Below are positions 36,316 through 47,674 of a stretch of 64,000 nucleotides of DNA, in pieces. The notes beneath the pieces are model-generated. The model made no database searches. It was not told the DNA's origin and worked only from the letters and a program-made list of their open reading frames with translations. Each line of letters begins with the position of its first letter. Within the stretch, counting starts at the first letter, position 1. Position numbers and translations under genes: made by a program. Origin of the DNA: Cyathus striatus (lineage: Eukaryota; Basidiomycota; Agaricomycetes; Agaricales; Nidulariaceae); the NCBI GenBank assembly GCA_025738555.1, contig JAOVFP010000011.1, positions 248,001-312,000 of the forward strand, in the 5' to 3' direction.

Positions 36316-38855
36316 ATGAAAGGCCTACTGCTGAGTTCATCTCTATTACCCTTGCTTCTTAGTTCTCCTCTCCATGCATCTGCGACGCCACATCAGATTG
36401 TGGCACTTAACTATGGATCATTCCAAGGTGTGGAAGATGGAAATTTGGTCAAGTTCCTTGGGATGCCATTTACAGCTCCTCCGTAAGTGGCTGCTTTCTT
36501 TGCACTTTACCTCTGGCTAATCGTAATATAGTGTAGGAAATTTGCGTTTTGCTCCGCCACAACCTCCTGCCGCATTCAAAGGAGTACGTCAAGCGACCAC
36601 GTACGGAGTGGCATGCCCTCAACAGGAAGCTAGTCTTACCTTGCCATCAAATCTGAGCCTACCTGCGAGCGTCTCATCTGCCTTTACTGATCTAAAAACA
36701 CCTACATCGGAAGATTGTGAAGCAGAACCACTGCATTTCTCATACCAGTTAACACTTAGAGCTGACCATCATCCCAGGTCTCTTCATCAACGTTATCAAG
36801 CCTACGTCGACCAAAAATTTCAAGAAGCTCCCGGTCGTATTTGTGAGTTATTACTATTGTCACCGCCTTACCCTTGCCTAATATTGCTATAGTGGATCTA
36901 TGGTGGTTTGTACCAATGCTCATTTTATAATAATACCGAATCTTATTGTCCCGTAGGTGGATTCGAACTTGGAGATACCTCTTTTAATTTTGGAGATTCC
37001 GTCGTCAACCGTTCCATCACTCTAGATGAACCTATCATCTATGTGTCTGCTAATTATCGTACGAATGGTAAGACGCATTCTTTTTCTTCCGATCAACTGG
37101 GAACTAACGGCGGTGTCAGCATTCGGATTCTTAGGTGGTAAGGAAGCCCAGGCTTCTGGTGCTGGAAATGCAGGCCTGAAAGATCGTGAGTTATTTTTCG
37201 CCTCTCTACTTCGTTCAAACTATTCCCTACCTATAGTATAGAACGTTTTGCGATGAAATGGGTTCAGAAATACATCCATTTGTTCGGAGGAGACCCAGAG
37301 AAAGTGACCATGTGGGTATTACCGTGAAGAATTTATTTCTCCGGTCTCATCTTATGCTTGTATAGCTGGGGAGAGAGCGCTGGTGCCATCTCTGTCGCTC
37401 TTCAACTCGTTATCAACGATGGTGATAGTGAAGGAATGTTCCGCGCTGCTGTCATGGTATAGTTTCTTCAAATTAATTACCGATCGCCCTCAACATTTTA
37501 CTCTAGGAGTCAGGGGCAACTACTCTACTTAACTCTATCGCAGACCAACAGCCTGTATATGATCAACTAGTCTCTGATACCGGTTGCCGACGATCGCAAG
37601 ATACTTTCGCGTGCCTTCGTTCAGCCCCCTTTGATACTCTCATGGCCGCCGTGAATAATACCCCAGGACTGTACTCGTATCAAAGCTTACAGCCAGATTA
37701 CCAACCAAGCATTGACGGAGAGCTCATTACCCGTAGTCCCATAGCCTCTCTCAGAAATGGACTATACGCAAAGGTTTGATCCCGCATCAGTACCAGTAGG
37801 AAGGTTCATCATTGCCTGACCTAGTTATTAACGGTGTTGTAGACGACGAGGGAACGTGCGTTCTTCCTGATCTGAAATGGTTACTTGACACATCTGACTA
37901 TACTTTGTCAAATTCTAGTTTTTTCTCTATATCAAGTATAAATGTCACGTAGGTTATGTCTGTGGATAGTATACGCCGAAGTACAAGCTTATCTGTATAC
38001 AGCACCGACGACGAATTCCGCGATTACGTATCTACCGTGTAAGTTAGGCCTATTTTATTGGCCGGTGCCCACTGACGAATTTTTCAAGATTGCTTCCGGG
38101 AATTACAGATGAGCAAATGGATGTAATTACCAGTGTATATCCATCTGACGTTACAAAGGTTGGCGTTGTTAACTATGATTCTCTCTATTCCTTGTACTGA
38201 CAGACGTAAAGGGCTCACCGTTCGACACTGGGTCTGACAACGCAGAAACGTATGACCAACTTCTTGCTTCTATTGACCTTCTTTTGTTAATTCTTCTGTG
38301 ACCACAGCCCCGAATTTAAACGAATCGCAGCTTTCCTGGGAGATCTAATATTCCAAGGTCCCAGGCGCCTCTTAACGCAGACCACATCCAAAACTCAGCC
38401 AACATATGGATTCTGTAAGTTTACTACATTTTAAATTTATAAGCAGAGGACTAAACGAGATTTGCCACTCCGCTAGTGTATAAACGTCAAAAAAATGTTT
38501 CATTCCTTGGTTCCTACCACGGTATTGATCTTGTGGAGTTCTATGGATTAGACCCGAATTCAGGTTTCATAGGTGTGGATGCTCTAGGTAATTTTTCGTT
38601 TCAAATTATCTTCCTGATCAGTTTCTTACAAAATGTGAAGTTAACTTCGTAAACACGTTGGATCCAAACCTTCCCAAGCACAACAACAGTGTTCCGTCGT
38701 CCATCTACTGGCCTCTGTACAACTCTTCCATCAGCGCACCTCCATTGCTCACATTTTTTGATCCAGCTCCATCAGTCAATATTACCACAGATAATTTCAG
38801 AGCCTCAGCGTTAGCACAACTTATAAACATTTCTTTACAGCTGCATTCCGCGTAG
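36316..38855 (+). pseudogene. Type B carboxylesterase, copy 1 (probably frame-broken)
   Basis: The gene follows the copy at 41215 exon by exon. It has a signal peptide (MKGLLLSSSLLPLLLSSPL), LVKFLGMPFTAPP, SEDCLFINVIKP across a GTGAAG donor, the oxyanion block WIYGGGFELGD, RTNAFGFLGG, the nucleophile elbow VTIWGESAGAISV, and the His region SFLGSYHGIDLVEFYG. It ends NISLQLHSA with a stop at 38853-38855. Near 37790 the acceptor region and two codons present in copy 2 (TATAGGTTCCAA) are missing. With the remaining CTAG acceptor the frame shifts and soon meets TAG. The family hydrolyses carboxylic esters outside the cell. Unless an unseen splice rescues it, this copy is inactive. Confidence 0.75.
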
Positions 38856-40286
38856 TTTTCATGCTCTCGTGCAACTCTCATGTCGATAATGGATTTCTTG
38901 ATATATAGTTATACTTGATTGTATTAAATGTTCTCGTACGCAAATACATGAAATATCTCAAGGAAATGTACATATTTCATTTATCATAGTGAAAGGGACT
39001 CTGGCACTGGGTTAATAGGGATGGCGGCGTGGCTTTTCGGGCGACTGGCAGTAGGCACTTGTTGGGGATGTTATTTTGAGTGTGCTCGTTCTTGACCCCT
39101 CGCTCGAGGCCTCTGACGCTCATGATTTATTCTCGATCGTCGTCGCAATATATTCGCAGTGGCCAGTCCTTGACCGCGCTTCGGAACTGTCCATGTGGAT
39201 TGTACATGGAGCTCGGAGATCTGAATGTCCCGCATTGTTCCTCCTCCCTCCTACACCAGCGCTGTCCCGACTCCTCCTCGCTTCGGTGTTGCATTTTTCT
39301 TTATATCACACCATCGTCGGACCTGATAAGTTCCTCCTCATCACCGACCCTTGATCACATCTATTTAGAGCTAACACAGACGGACGTGTACTTAATATGA
39401 TTATTTCTGTAAGTAATAATCTTGCACCATGTCGCTTCCAGTGTACTACTGATACGCATAAAAAATGAATACAACGTACCTTATTTTAAATTCGCGTCTT
39501 GACTCCAAGAGAGAAAGAATGGAGAACTTCCACAGGGGGTGTTTTCTTGGGTGAGAACGAGCGACCATGTTCGATACTAACAGAAGCAAACAACTGCCTT
39601 TTGTGCACCGCGTCACCAGCACCACATACACTTTCACTTTGCTTTCACTGCCTGGAGATTGATAACAGCAATGTCACCTCGTCACAATTTCGAACGGAGA
39701 GTCACTCACGACTCCTATCAGTGGCCAATAGCTAGCACATGCATGAGGATGATAGATACGGGGGTTTGTGGTTAATAGTAGATACAGATGGGCCCTACTT
39801 GTACGTTCACTAACCCTTATATATTAACCCACTAACCTATGACTAACCCTCAGGCCAACACAGAGGTCTTCAGCTTCAATTCTCATCTACCGGCCTCAGA
39901 GGAGTCATACGTTGCCGAGCCAGCATCGGGCCCTCCATACAGTCCCCGGCTATTCTGCAGGTACCCCCCTTACCACGAAGACCTAATCGACGATAAGTTG
40001 GAAATTGACTAGGACTTGTTGGAACACCACAGGCTTCAGCTGTAAGATTTCGAAGTTTGAACTACATGTGACGCGCTGTACGCCCTGCTCTCCTGGGGTG
40101 TACCACGAGCAAGAGCGATACCATGCTAGAGTTCTTTGTTCCTATGTTACCTGAGGCCGGGGGACTGTGCCGGACAAGGATGTCACCCAACACTATCCTC
40201 TATCTCTATACTACCACCTTCGATTCGTATTATCAAGTAAGTACTAGAACTTCAACGTTCTGCGGTGCACACGCGCAGGTAGCGTC
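38856..40286. other. Interval between esterase copies
   Basis: No gene is recognised; open frames at 39076-39400 overlap in several phases and match nothing I know. It separates the end of duplicated unit 1 from the tRNA relic that begins unit 2. Confidence 0.4.
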
Positions 40287-40372
40287 GCCGGCCGCAGACA
40301 CGGATAGAACGCCAGACTCTCACGCATTTGTTGGGCAGTGCAAGGCTGCGGGTTCGGCCCTGGCGGTGGGCT
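40287..40372 (+). pseudogene. tRNA-Lys relic
   Basis: GGATAGAACGCCAGACTCTC and the 3' half GGCTGCGGGTTCGGCCCTGG with GGTGGGCTAC are clearly derived from the tRNA-Lys copies. The D arm, the anticodon stem and the post-intron TCTGA are destroyed. It sits at the same place relative to esterase copy 2 as the split tRNA does to copy 1. Confidence 0.8.
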
Positions 40373-41214
40373 ACCACCTTTTGTATTCGGGACTTCTATT
40401 CGCCCTGCGCTCTCTGTCATGAGGATGCTGGGAACCGCAAGGGAACGAAGCACTAACGACGTTTCAGTTGTATCAGGAACTACTAATTGCGTATGTTTCC
40501 AAAATTCCAACATACTTCACGATAAGGTTTCACCTGACTCTTATGTTATAAGCGAACGGAACCGTGGGGTAGGCACACTATGTGATTCCTTACTACGCCA
40601 AGACCGACGGGCCCGGGAATTTCGAACATGTAAATCCTGAGACCTGATTCGAGATGCGATAATTGTGTATATGCGAGTGGACGATGCGTCACTGCCTGCC
40701 ACTGCCTCAATTCTAGGATTATGGCCGACAAAGAAGGAATCATCGACCTATACTGTGATCAGTGATGACTATCGCGTGCAGATCGGCGCACTGATTCGGC
40801 AAGTTCGACACCATATTGGCACCACATTAACATATATCGATGAATTTGCTGCATGGAAAGTGTTTAGCGTACGTACTGGTCAACTGTCCGCTTTTGAAAT
40901 GAATGTTGACAATTTATCTATCAGTCACAGGTGCCGCAGGCTTGCGTCCCAGGTCCGAAAGTCTTCAGCAACCCAGAGGATGCATCATTCCGGCATGATT
41001 GACATCATTAAGTGAGTCTTCTCTGTTTCGAAATAGGCGAAGCTATTTTTATTACTTGACTCACAGGACCTTCGTTCTAACTTTTTACTCCGATAGGGTT
41101 CCGAATGTTACCGTAACGTGATTCATGTTCACATTGACCTTGACCTCTTTATAAACGCAGATCGTAAAATGCAGATGGACGCGCTTCGTCTTACATTCAC
41201 CTCCAATTCGCAGA
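40373..41214. other. Upstream part of duplicated esterase unit, copy 2
   Basis: Homologous to about 35810-36315, with shared blocks such as GTAAATCCTGAGAC and ATGCGAGTGGAC. An extra stretch of about 270 bp (40760-41030) is absent from copy 1. Confidence 0.6.
41150..41155 (+). promoter_or_regulatory. TATA box of esterase copy 2
   Basis: TATAAA within TTGACCTCTTTATAAACGCA lies 60 bp upstream of the ATG and is conserved with copy 1. Confidence 0.6.
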
Positions 41215-43729
41215 ATGAAAGGCCTACTGCTGAGTTCATCTCTGGTACCCTTGCTTCTTAGTTCTCCCCTGCATACATATGCAATTCCTGCACCCACAAC
41301 GTCAGATCAGGTCGTAGCACTTGACTATGGATCATTCCAAGGTATCGAAGATGGAAATTTGGTCAAGTTCCTTGGGATGCCATTTGCAGCTCCTCCGTAA
41401 GTGATTGCTTTCTTCGCACCTTATCTCTGGCTAATCATGGTATAGTGTAGGAAATTTGCGTTTTGCTCCACCACAACTTCCCGTTGCATTCAAAGGAGTA
41501 CATCAAGCAACCACGTACGGAGTGGCATGTCCTCAGCAGGCAGCTTTTCTTACTTTGCCATCAAATTTGAGTCTACCTGCGAGCGTCTCATCTGTCTTTA
41601 CTGCTCCAAAAATACCAACATCGGAAGATTGTGAGGCTGATTCAGACTTCTACTGCTTTACACTTTGCTGACTAACATGTCAGGTCTCTTTATCAACATT
41701 ATCAAGCCTGTGTCAACCAAAAATTTAGAGAAGCTCCCGGTCATATTTGTGAGCTATTAATATTGTCACCGCCTTACCCTTGCCTAAAATTGCTATAGTG
41801 GATTTATGGTGGTCTGTACCTATGTTCATTTTCTAATAATACCGACTCTCATTGTCCCATAGGCGGATTTGAACTAGGAGATACCTCCTTTAGTGTTGGA
41901 GATTCCGTCGTCAACCGTTCCAGTACTCTAGACGAACCTATCATCTATGTGTCTGCTAACTATCGTATGAACGGTAAGACATATTTCTTTCTTCCAATGA
42001 ACTGGGAACTAACGGCGGTGTCAGCATTCGGATTCTTAGGTGGTAAGGAAGCCCAGGCTGCTGGTGCTGGAAATGCTGGCTTGAAAGATCGTGAGCTATT
42101 CTTCGCTTATCTACTTAAATCAAACCTTTTCTTACTTATATAGAACGTTTTGCAATGGAATGGGTTCAGAAATACATCCACTTGTTCGGAGGAGATCCTG
42201 AGAAAGTGACCATGTAGGTTTTCCGTGAAAAATGCATTGTTCCAGTCTCGTCTTATGCTTGTATAGCTGGGGACAGAGCGCTGGTGCCATCTCTGTCGCT
42301 CTTCAACTCGTTATCAACGACGGTGATAACAAAGGACTGTTCCGCGCTGCTGTCATGGTATAATTTCTTCGATTTAATTATGGATAGCTCTTACATTTTA
42401 CTTTAGGAATCAGGGGCAACTATCCTGCTTAACTCTATCGCAGACCAACAACCTGTGTATGATCAACTAGTTTCTGATACGGGTTGTGGAGGGTCGAACG
42501 ACACTTTCGCATGCCTTCGTTCAGCCCCCTTTGATACTCTCATGGCGGCCGTGAATAATACCCCAGGACTGTACTCGTATCAAAGTTTACAACTCGAATA
42601 TCAACCAAGTATTGACGGAGAGCTCATTACCCGTAGTCCCATAACCTCTCTCCGAAATGGACTGTACACAAAGGTTTGTTCGTATATTAGTAGGAAGGGT
42701 CACCTATGTCTGATCTAATTATAGGTTCCAATTATTAACGGCGATGTAGATGATGAGGGAACGTACGTTCTTCCTGATTTGAAACGGGTTACTTGATGCA
42801 TCTGACTACCCTTTCTCATTCTAGTTTTTTCTCTATATCAAGTGTAAATGTCACGTAAGTTATGTTCATGGAGAGTATGCGCAGAAGTACATGCTTAGCT
42901 TCATACAGTACCGACAACGAATTTCGCGATTACGTATCTACCGTGTACGCTAGGTCTCTTGTTATTGACAGATTTTACTAACAAATTCTTCAAGATTTCT
43001 TCCGGGAATTACAGATGATCAACTGGATGTGATTACCAGTGCATATCCATCCGACGTTACAAAGGTTGGCGTTGTTTGACTATGATTCTCTTTATTCCTT
43101 GTACTGACAGGCATGAAGGGCTCACCGTTCGACACTGGCTCTAACAACGCAGAAACGTACGATAAGCCCACTTATAGTATTGACTTTCTTTTGTTAATTT
43201 TTGTGTGACCACAGCCCCGAATTTAAACGAATCGCAGCGTTTCAAGGGGACCTAATATTTCAAGGTCCCAGGCGACTCTTAATGCAGGCCACTTCCAAAA
43301 CTCAGCCAACGTATGGATTCTGTATGTTTACTATATTTTAAATCTATATGCAAAAGACTTGACGAGGGTTACCACTGCTAGTGTATAAACGTCAAAAAGA
43401 TGTTTCATTCCTTGGTTCCTACCACGGTAGTGATCTCGCGGAATTCTATGGATTAGACCCGAATTCAGGCTTCATAGGAGTGGATGCTTTAAGTAAGTTT
43501 TATCCTGTAAAATTATCTAGATGATCATTTACTTATAGTAAAACGCGCAGTTAACTTCGTAAATACGCTGGATCCAAACCTTCCTAGGCACAACAGCAGT
43601 GTTCCGCCATCTATCCACTGGCCTTTGTACAACTCTTCCCTCAATGCACCTCCGTTGCTCACATTTTTGGATCCAGCTCCTTCAATCAACATTACCACAG
43701 ATGATTTCAGAGCCTCGGCATTAGAATAG
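41215..43729 (+). CDS. Type B carboxylesterase, copy 2
   Basis: This is a predicted secreted alpha/beta-hydrolase that cleaves carboxylic esters. The N-terminus MKGLLLSSSLVPLLLSSPLH is a signal peptide. Around 14 exons join in frame. Landmarks are LVKFLGMPFAAPP, SEDCLFINIIKP, WIYGGGFELGDTSF (oxyanion hole), AFGFLGGKEAQAAGAG, the nucleophile elbow VTIWGQSAGAISV (Gln instead of the usual Glu before the catalytic Ser), YTKVPIINGDVDDEGT (acidic triad region) and SFLGSYHGSDLAEFYG (catalytic His). The frame ends at TAG 43727-43729 after DDFRASALE, about ten residues earlier than copy 1. It looks intact apart from this short C-terminal loss. Together with copy 1 it shows a recent tandem duplication. 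Confidence 0.85.
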
Positions 43730-44816
43730 CTTATGAACATTTCTTTACAGCTGCATCCAGCGTAGTATTTATGCTCCCATGCAACTCTTGTGTCGATGAT
43801 CCGTTTCTCGATAGAAAAGCTTGACTCGATTGTATTTAACGCTCTTGCATGAAAAATACATGAAAAATTTCAAGGAAATCAACTGTTTCTCTCCCCGACA
43901 ATTGAGGGCCATTTTCATGTTGCATGACGTCACATATGATACCTTTTCTGTTGCTTTCGCCAAACAAACGCATCTGTTCCCTTTGCTCCTTCTTTCTGTC
44001 TTGCTCTGTCCTCTTCGTTCTGCGTGCCACTATAGAGTGGTGCAAGTTTTTGTTTCCCTTCACTGTATGGTGCTAGCACCGATATTCCTTTCCAACGGTG
44101 GGCTTCGTATTTGCCTTAAATTACACTGCTACCGGTTTATACGTTTTCTATGACACAACGTCACCGTTCCCCCCTTTCAATCAGCTATCTTGTTGATTCC
44201 TTTCCCTCCTTTACTGCATCCCTCTGACATTACTTGATAGTGTTTTTGTATGCTGCTACCACCTGTATTTGGCTAGTGATGCTGTTTTTGGAGTTAAAAA
44301 GTCGTTGATTGTCGTACATCACCTACTATCCCCTTCGTTTCCGATATGATATATCGTTGGAAGTGCTGATGAGAGAACAGAAACCGGACCTCATAACAAA
44401 CCTCGAATAGACCAAAGCCCGCGGATTTAAAGAAACCAAACCGCACGTTCTCCTGACTAAAGATTTCGTACTCGGCTTTGAGATATCAAACCCGACACCC
44501 ACCACATATCGGTCGGCGTTATTCGACAGCTGTGGTACTGTCAACTTGACGAACACGAGGTCATCTATATCATCAGTGAGCAAAAGAGATAATCTACCCC
44601 TCTTGCAGAGCATAGAGCACTAGAAGGCTACTCGGATCAGCTTACATCCACAGCTAGAAAGAAGCCCTCTTCGAACAAAAGAGCATCCAATCCTATAATT
44701 CAAACGAAACAATGGTTTTAGGGGATCCTGATATATACATATGTACTTCCTATTCGTAAAGCCGTACACAGAGGAAGTATAAAGAATATATGCAGTACAG
44801 AGAACCTATAGAATTG
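43730..44816. other. Interval, one tentative minus-strand frame
   Basis: Similarity to copy 1 of the esterase unit continues to about 43880. A minus-strand frame at 44326-44613 (LLLTDDIDDLVFVKLTVPQL, GVGFDISKPSTKSLVRRTC) has protein-like composition but matches no family I know, and I found no flanking exons. Nothing else is supported. Confidence 0.3.
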
Positions 44817-45577
44817 TCAGGGAGGGTACAACAGTTGGGAGGACGCAGGACTTACAAAGAAAAGAAATAATACAACACCGACCCAACCAAACAGCCAGTT
44901 CCAAAAGCTCAGTTTGCTAGTACTATCCCTCTCATCCTCGTCATCTTCAAACTGAACCCTCACATGCCCATGTTTCGCTTCCACATAAATCTCATCCCCA
45001 TCCCACGATTGAGTCCTCTTCCCACTCACAGCGCTAACGTCCCCAATGAACCCCGTACGCACATCATCCACCTCACTAAAGTTGGTCAACGACCCCTCAG
45101 GGGATCCTGAGAAACGAAGAGAGTCATGTTTGATTGAGATTGTTATTGGCCCGTGGTACGATCGTGAGATGTGTAGGCGAATGTCCCCGTTTGCGCTTTT
45201 GAGATGGATGTGGAAGGAAGGGCGGGTTTGTGTGTCCATCTGCCAATACGATTGTGAGGGATAGTATTAATAAGAAAAGGAAAGAGAGGCAAATGTACGA
45301 TTTGAGCAGTAATCCCACCACGTTCACAATTCATCATCACCTTTACTCTCTTCCTCTTCCTCGCAAACCCTCCTTCACCCTCAACAATCCTAACCATGGC
45401 ACTAATACTCCCATGCGTCGCCTCAAGCCTCAAATTCATCCTCGTCTCCTCCGTCTCGTCCTCCCTCAACAGCGGGATCAAGAACGTAGGAATTTCAATC
45501 GTAGGATCGATAATATACGCCTCCTTTATACTGTACATGCGAGAGATCGATATGTAGTTCGCTGGTCGTATGGCCAT
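44817..45577 (-). CDS. DUF7330-like protein with C-terminal membrane helix
   Basis: Exons 45299-45577 and 44817-45239 join in frame (59-bp intron) to 233 residues. The repeated beta-rich signature of this basidiomycete family is visible: YIIDPTIEIPTFLIP, MNLRLEATHGSISA, KVMMNCERGGITAQI, RPSFHIHLKSANGDIRLHI then SRSYHGPITI, and DEIYVEAKHGHVRVQFEDDE. A hydrophobic tail (WLFGWVGVVLFLFFV) looks like a membrane anchor. The ATG at 45577 is the first in frame, but homology seems to run further upstream (NPSCTQ versus DPSCSSQ in the neighbour), so the true start may be in an earlier exon. The function of the family is unknown. A degraded relative lies directly upstream. Confidence 0.65.
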
Positions 45578-45633
45578 TTGAGTGCAGGAAGGATTTTGAT
45601 GTGGTTTTTCATAGGCTGGTGGGGGATCCTAAA

Positions 45634-46360
45634 TCAGTTTATCACTAGTAAGTATTGAGTGACGATAAAGGAGAGAAAACGAACATTCATATACACATCG
45701 CTCTCATTATCATCAAACTCGACCCTCACACGCCCATGTGTCCCCTCCACGAAAATCTCGCCCCCGTCCCAGGGTATCCCACTCCCACCCGCCGCGCTGA
45801 AGTCTCCTATAAACCCTCCAGACAGTCCGTTTACTTCATTGAATGTCGTAAGGCACCTCGCGAGGGACTCCGCACATTTAAAAGAACCATATTTGAGGGA
45901 GACCGTTATTGGTCCGTGGTAGGATCGTGGGATATGTAGGTAGATGTCACCGTTTGTACTGAGGTGGATGTGGAATGGGGGGCGGGTACCTGTATTGTAT
46001 TCAGTAAGAAGTTAAGAGACGACCGAAGGGAGGAGTAAAGAAGCGTACGACTGTAGCAGTAATCCCACCATGTTCGCTCTTCATCACCATCTTCACCCTC
46101 TTCCCCTTCTTCTCACCCTGTGCCTCCCCATCAACAAGTCTAACATTGGCACCAATAGTCCCATGCGTCGTCTCCAACCGCAAATTCCTCCTCGTCTCCT
46201 CCGTCTCGTCATTCCCCAATGGAGGGAGCAAGAACGCAGGAATGTTGAGCGTAGGATCGATAGTATACGTCTCTTTTATATCCGTGTGCGTGCGAGAGAT
46301 ATGTAAGTAGTTCGCTAGTTGTCTGAGTACTTGCGAGGAACACGATGGGTCTTGGGACAG
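45634..46360 (-). pseudogene. DUF7330-like copy 2, degraded
   Basis: Segments equivalent to the downstream gene are present: YTIDPTLNIPAFLLPPLG, RRNLRLETTHGTIGANVRLV, MKSEHGGITATV, RPPFHIHLSTNGDIYLHIPR then SYHGPITVSL, and GGEIFVEGTHGRVRVEFDD. The exon before the single intron ends in phase 0, but the next exon needs phase 1, so the frames do not join. The C-terminal membrane segment is missing. It is most likely a decayed tandem duplicate. Confidence 0.55.
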
Positions 46361-46803
46361 TTTTGTGTAGACTGGTCTGGGTTCCTAAGAACATAGTGGT
46401 AAGTATCGAATACGGTACAGAGAGGAAAATAGAGAACGGACATCCTTATGATCTTCTGCTACGTGTCTAGCTTGGAGCGTATCGGTTTGTTTATCTTCTA
46501 CCACGTTCATTTTGCCTTGAGAAAGGATGTGCTGGGGTACAGGATATGCAGTATGAGTCTGAAGACGAGGGAAGACGAAGCAAAAGCTAGGACGGGGAAG
46601 GCGCTCAAGTTGCTGGAAAAGGAGACATGGCTGTGCATAGTGTTGCTGCGAGGTGGGTTGCCCTCGATAGTGAGGTACCTCGAGGGGCCAGACCAAACAG
46701 AGCCTTCTGACAGCATGGGAAAAAGCAAGGGTTTGTATACGTAAATGACATAGAATCCTGAGCCGAATAATGCTCTTATCCCAATCAACATACTTAAAAA
46801 CCC
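46361..46803. other. Interval without a gene
   Basis: Short overlapping open frames on both strands with no recognisable product. Confidence 0.35.
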
Positions 46804-47375
46804 GAACGTTTCCTGAAGGATGGAAGACTAAATAAAGAAATAAGAAATCCAGAAGATAATTGCATTTGGATTTGGAAGGCGGTAATGATTCAGATGTTCT
46901 ATTGAACTCTGACTTATCATTCTGCTACATATTCACTTTACAGAATATGCCCTGGTCGACATATCGCGCTGTCGATGTTAGGGCTATCCATTGCATCCAT
47001 TCTTTCAACTTTCGACATCGAGAAACCTGTGGATGAGAATGGACATGTTTTTGAGCCTACGTACGAAATTGTGGATGGGTAAATTGGCACTAAAATTTCC
47101 TGACATTGGTAGTCATCCAAAGCCGTGTTAGAATCTGGGTGTTCGTGTTGAGGCACAGCCACTTAGTTACATAAGGTACTTACATAATCGTTCTTGGTAT
47201 GTACGCGCGTTATAGCTTCTGCTCAATACACGGCTTCGTCTGTCATCATCATTGGTCCGCGTTTTCAATCCAGTCTTCCTCCACGGTCAGCTCTTCAACT
47301 CTCCCCTTCTATTCTTGACAAGCCGTTCTCGTGTTCTTTTAAGCCGTGATCTGATGAAGCTGTATTTCTCGACCT
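46804..47375 (+). pseudogene. Cytochrome P450 relic 2 (3' end only)
   Basis: The sequence begins abruptly at FLKDGRLNKEIRNPED-like codons. It has an extra base before IAFGFGRR, then after the intron CPGRHIALSMLGLSIASILS and FDIEKPVDENG, and stops at TAA in the VDG segment. A separated tail (AAGCCGTTCTCGTGTTCTTT, about 47319-47338) matches the last exon of the intact P450. Everything upstream of the heme region is absent. Confidence 0.8.
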
Positions 47376-47544
47376 ACCTAGCTACTATTATTAAGTTAAG
47401 CAATATATGCATGTAATATTACCATAAATACTGCCTCCTCACAGAAAAGCAAAACGTAGCTTCAAAGTCTGTAGAACTACAGGTCCAACTAAACGTCGAA
47501 AGACAATTAACCCTCCCATCGACCACTTACCGCCTGAAAACAAA

Positions 47545-47674
47545 CGGCAAACACAGAATGGATGGAGCGTCAGATTCATATGTAATAGGTGTACTTTGCG
47601 AACCGAAGTAGCTAGGCCAAAGCTACGCAATCTGAAGGCTGCAATCGCTGCGAGTGTGGCCCTCGCGGTTGGCT
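47545..47674 (+). pseudogene. tRNA-Lys relic
   Basis: GGATGGAGCGTCAGATTCAT, the post-intron block AATCTGAAGGCTGC and the 3' end GGCCCTCGCGGTTGGCTAC derive from the tRNA-Lys copies. The 5' acceptor half is lost, the anticodon is mutated and GCTGC is partly duplicated. Confidence 0.75.
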
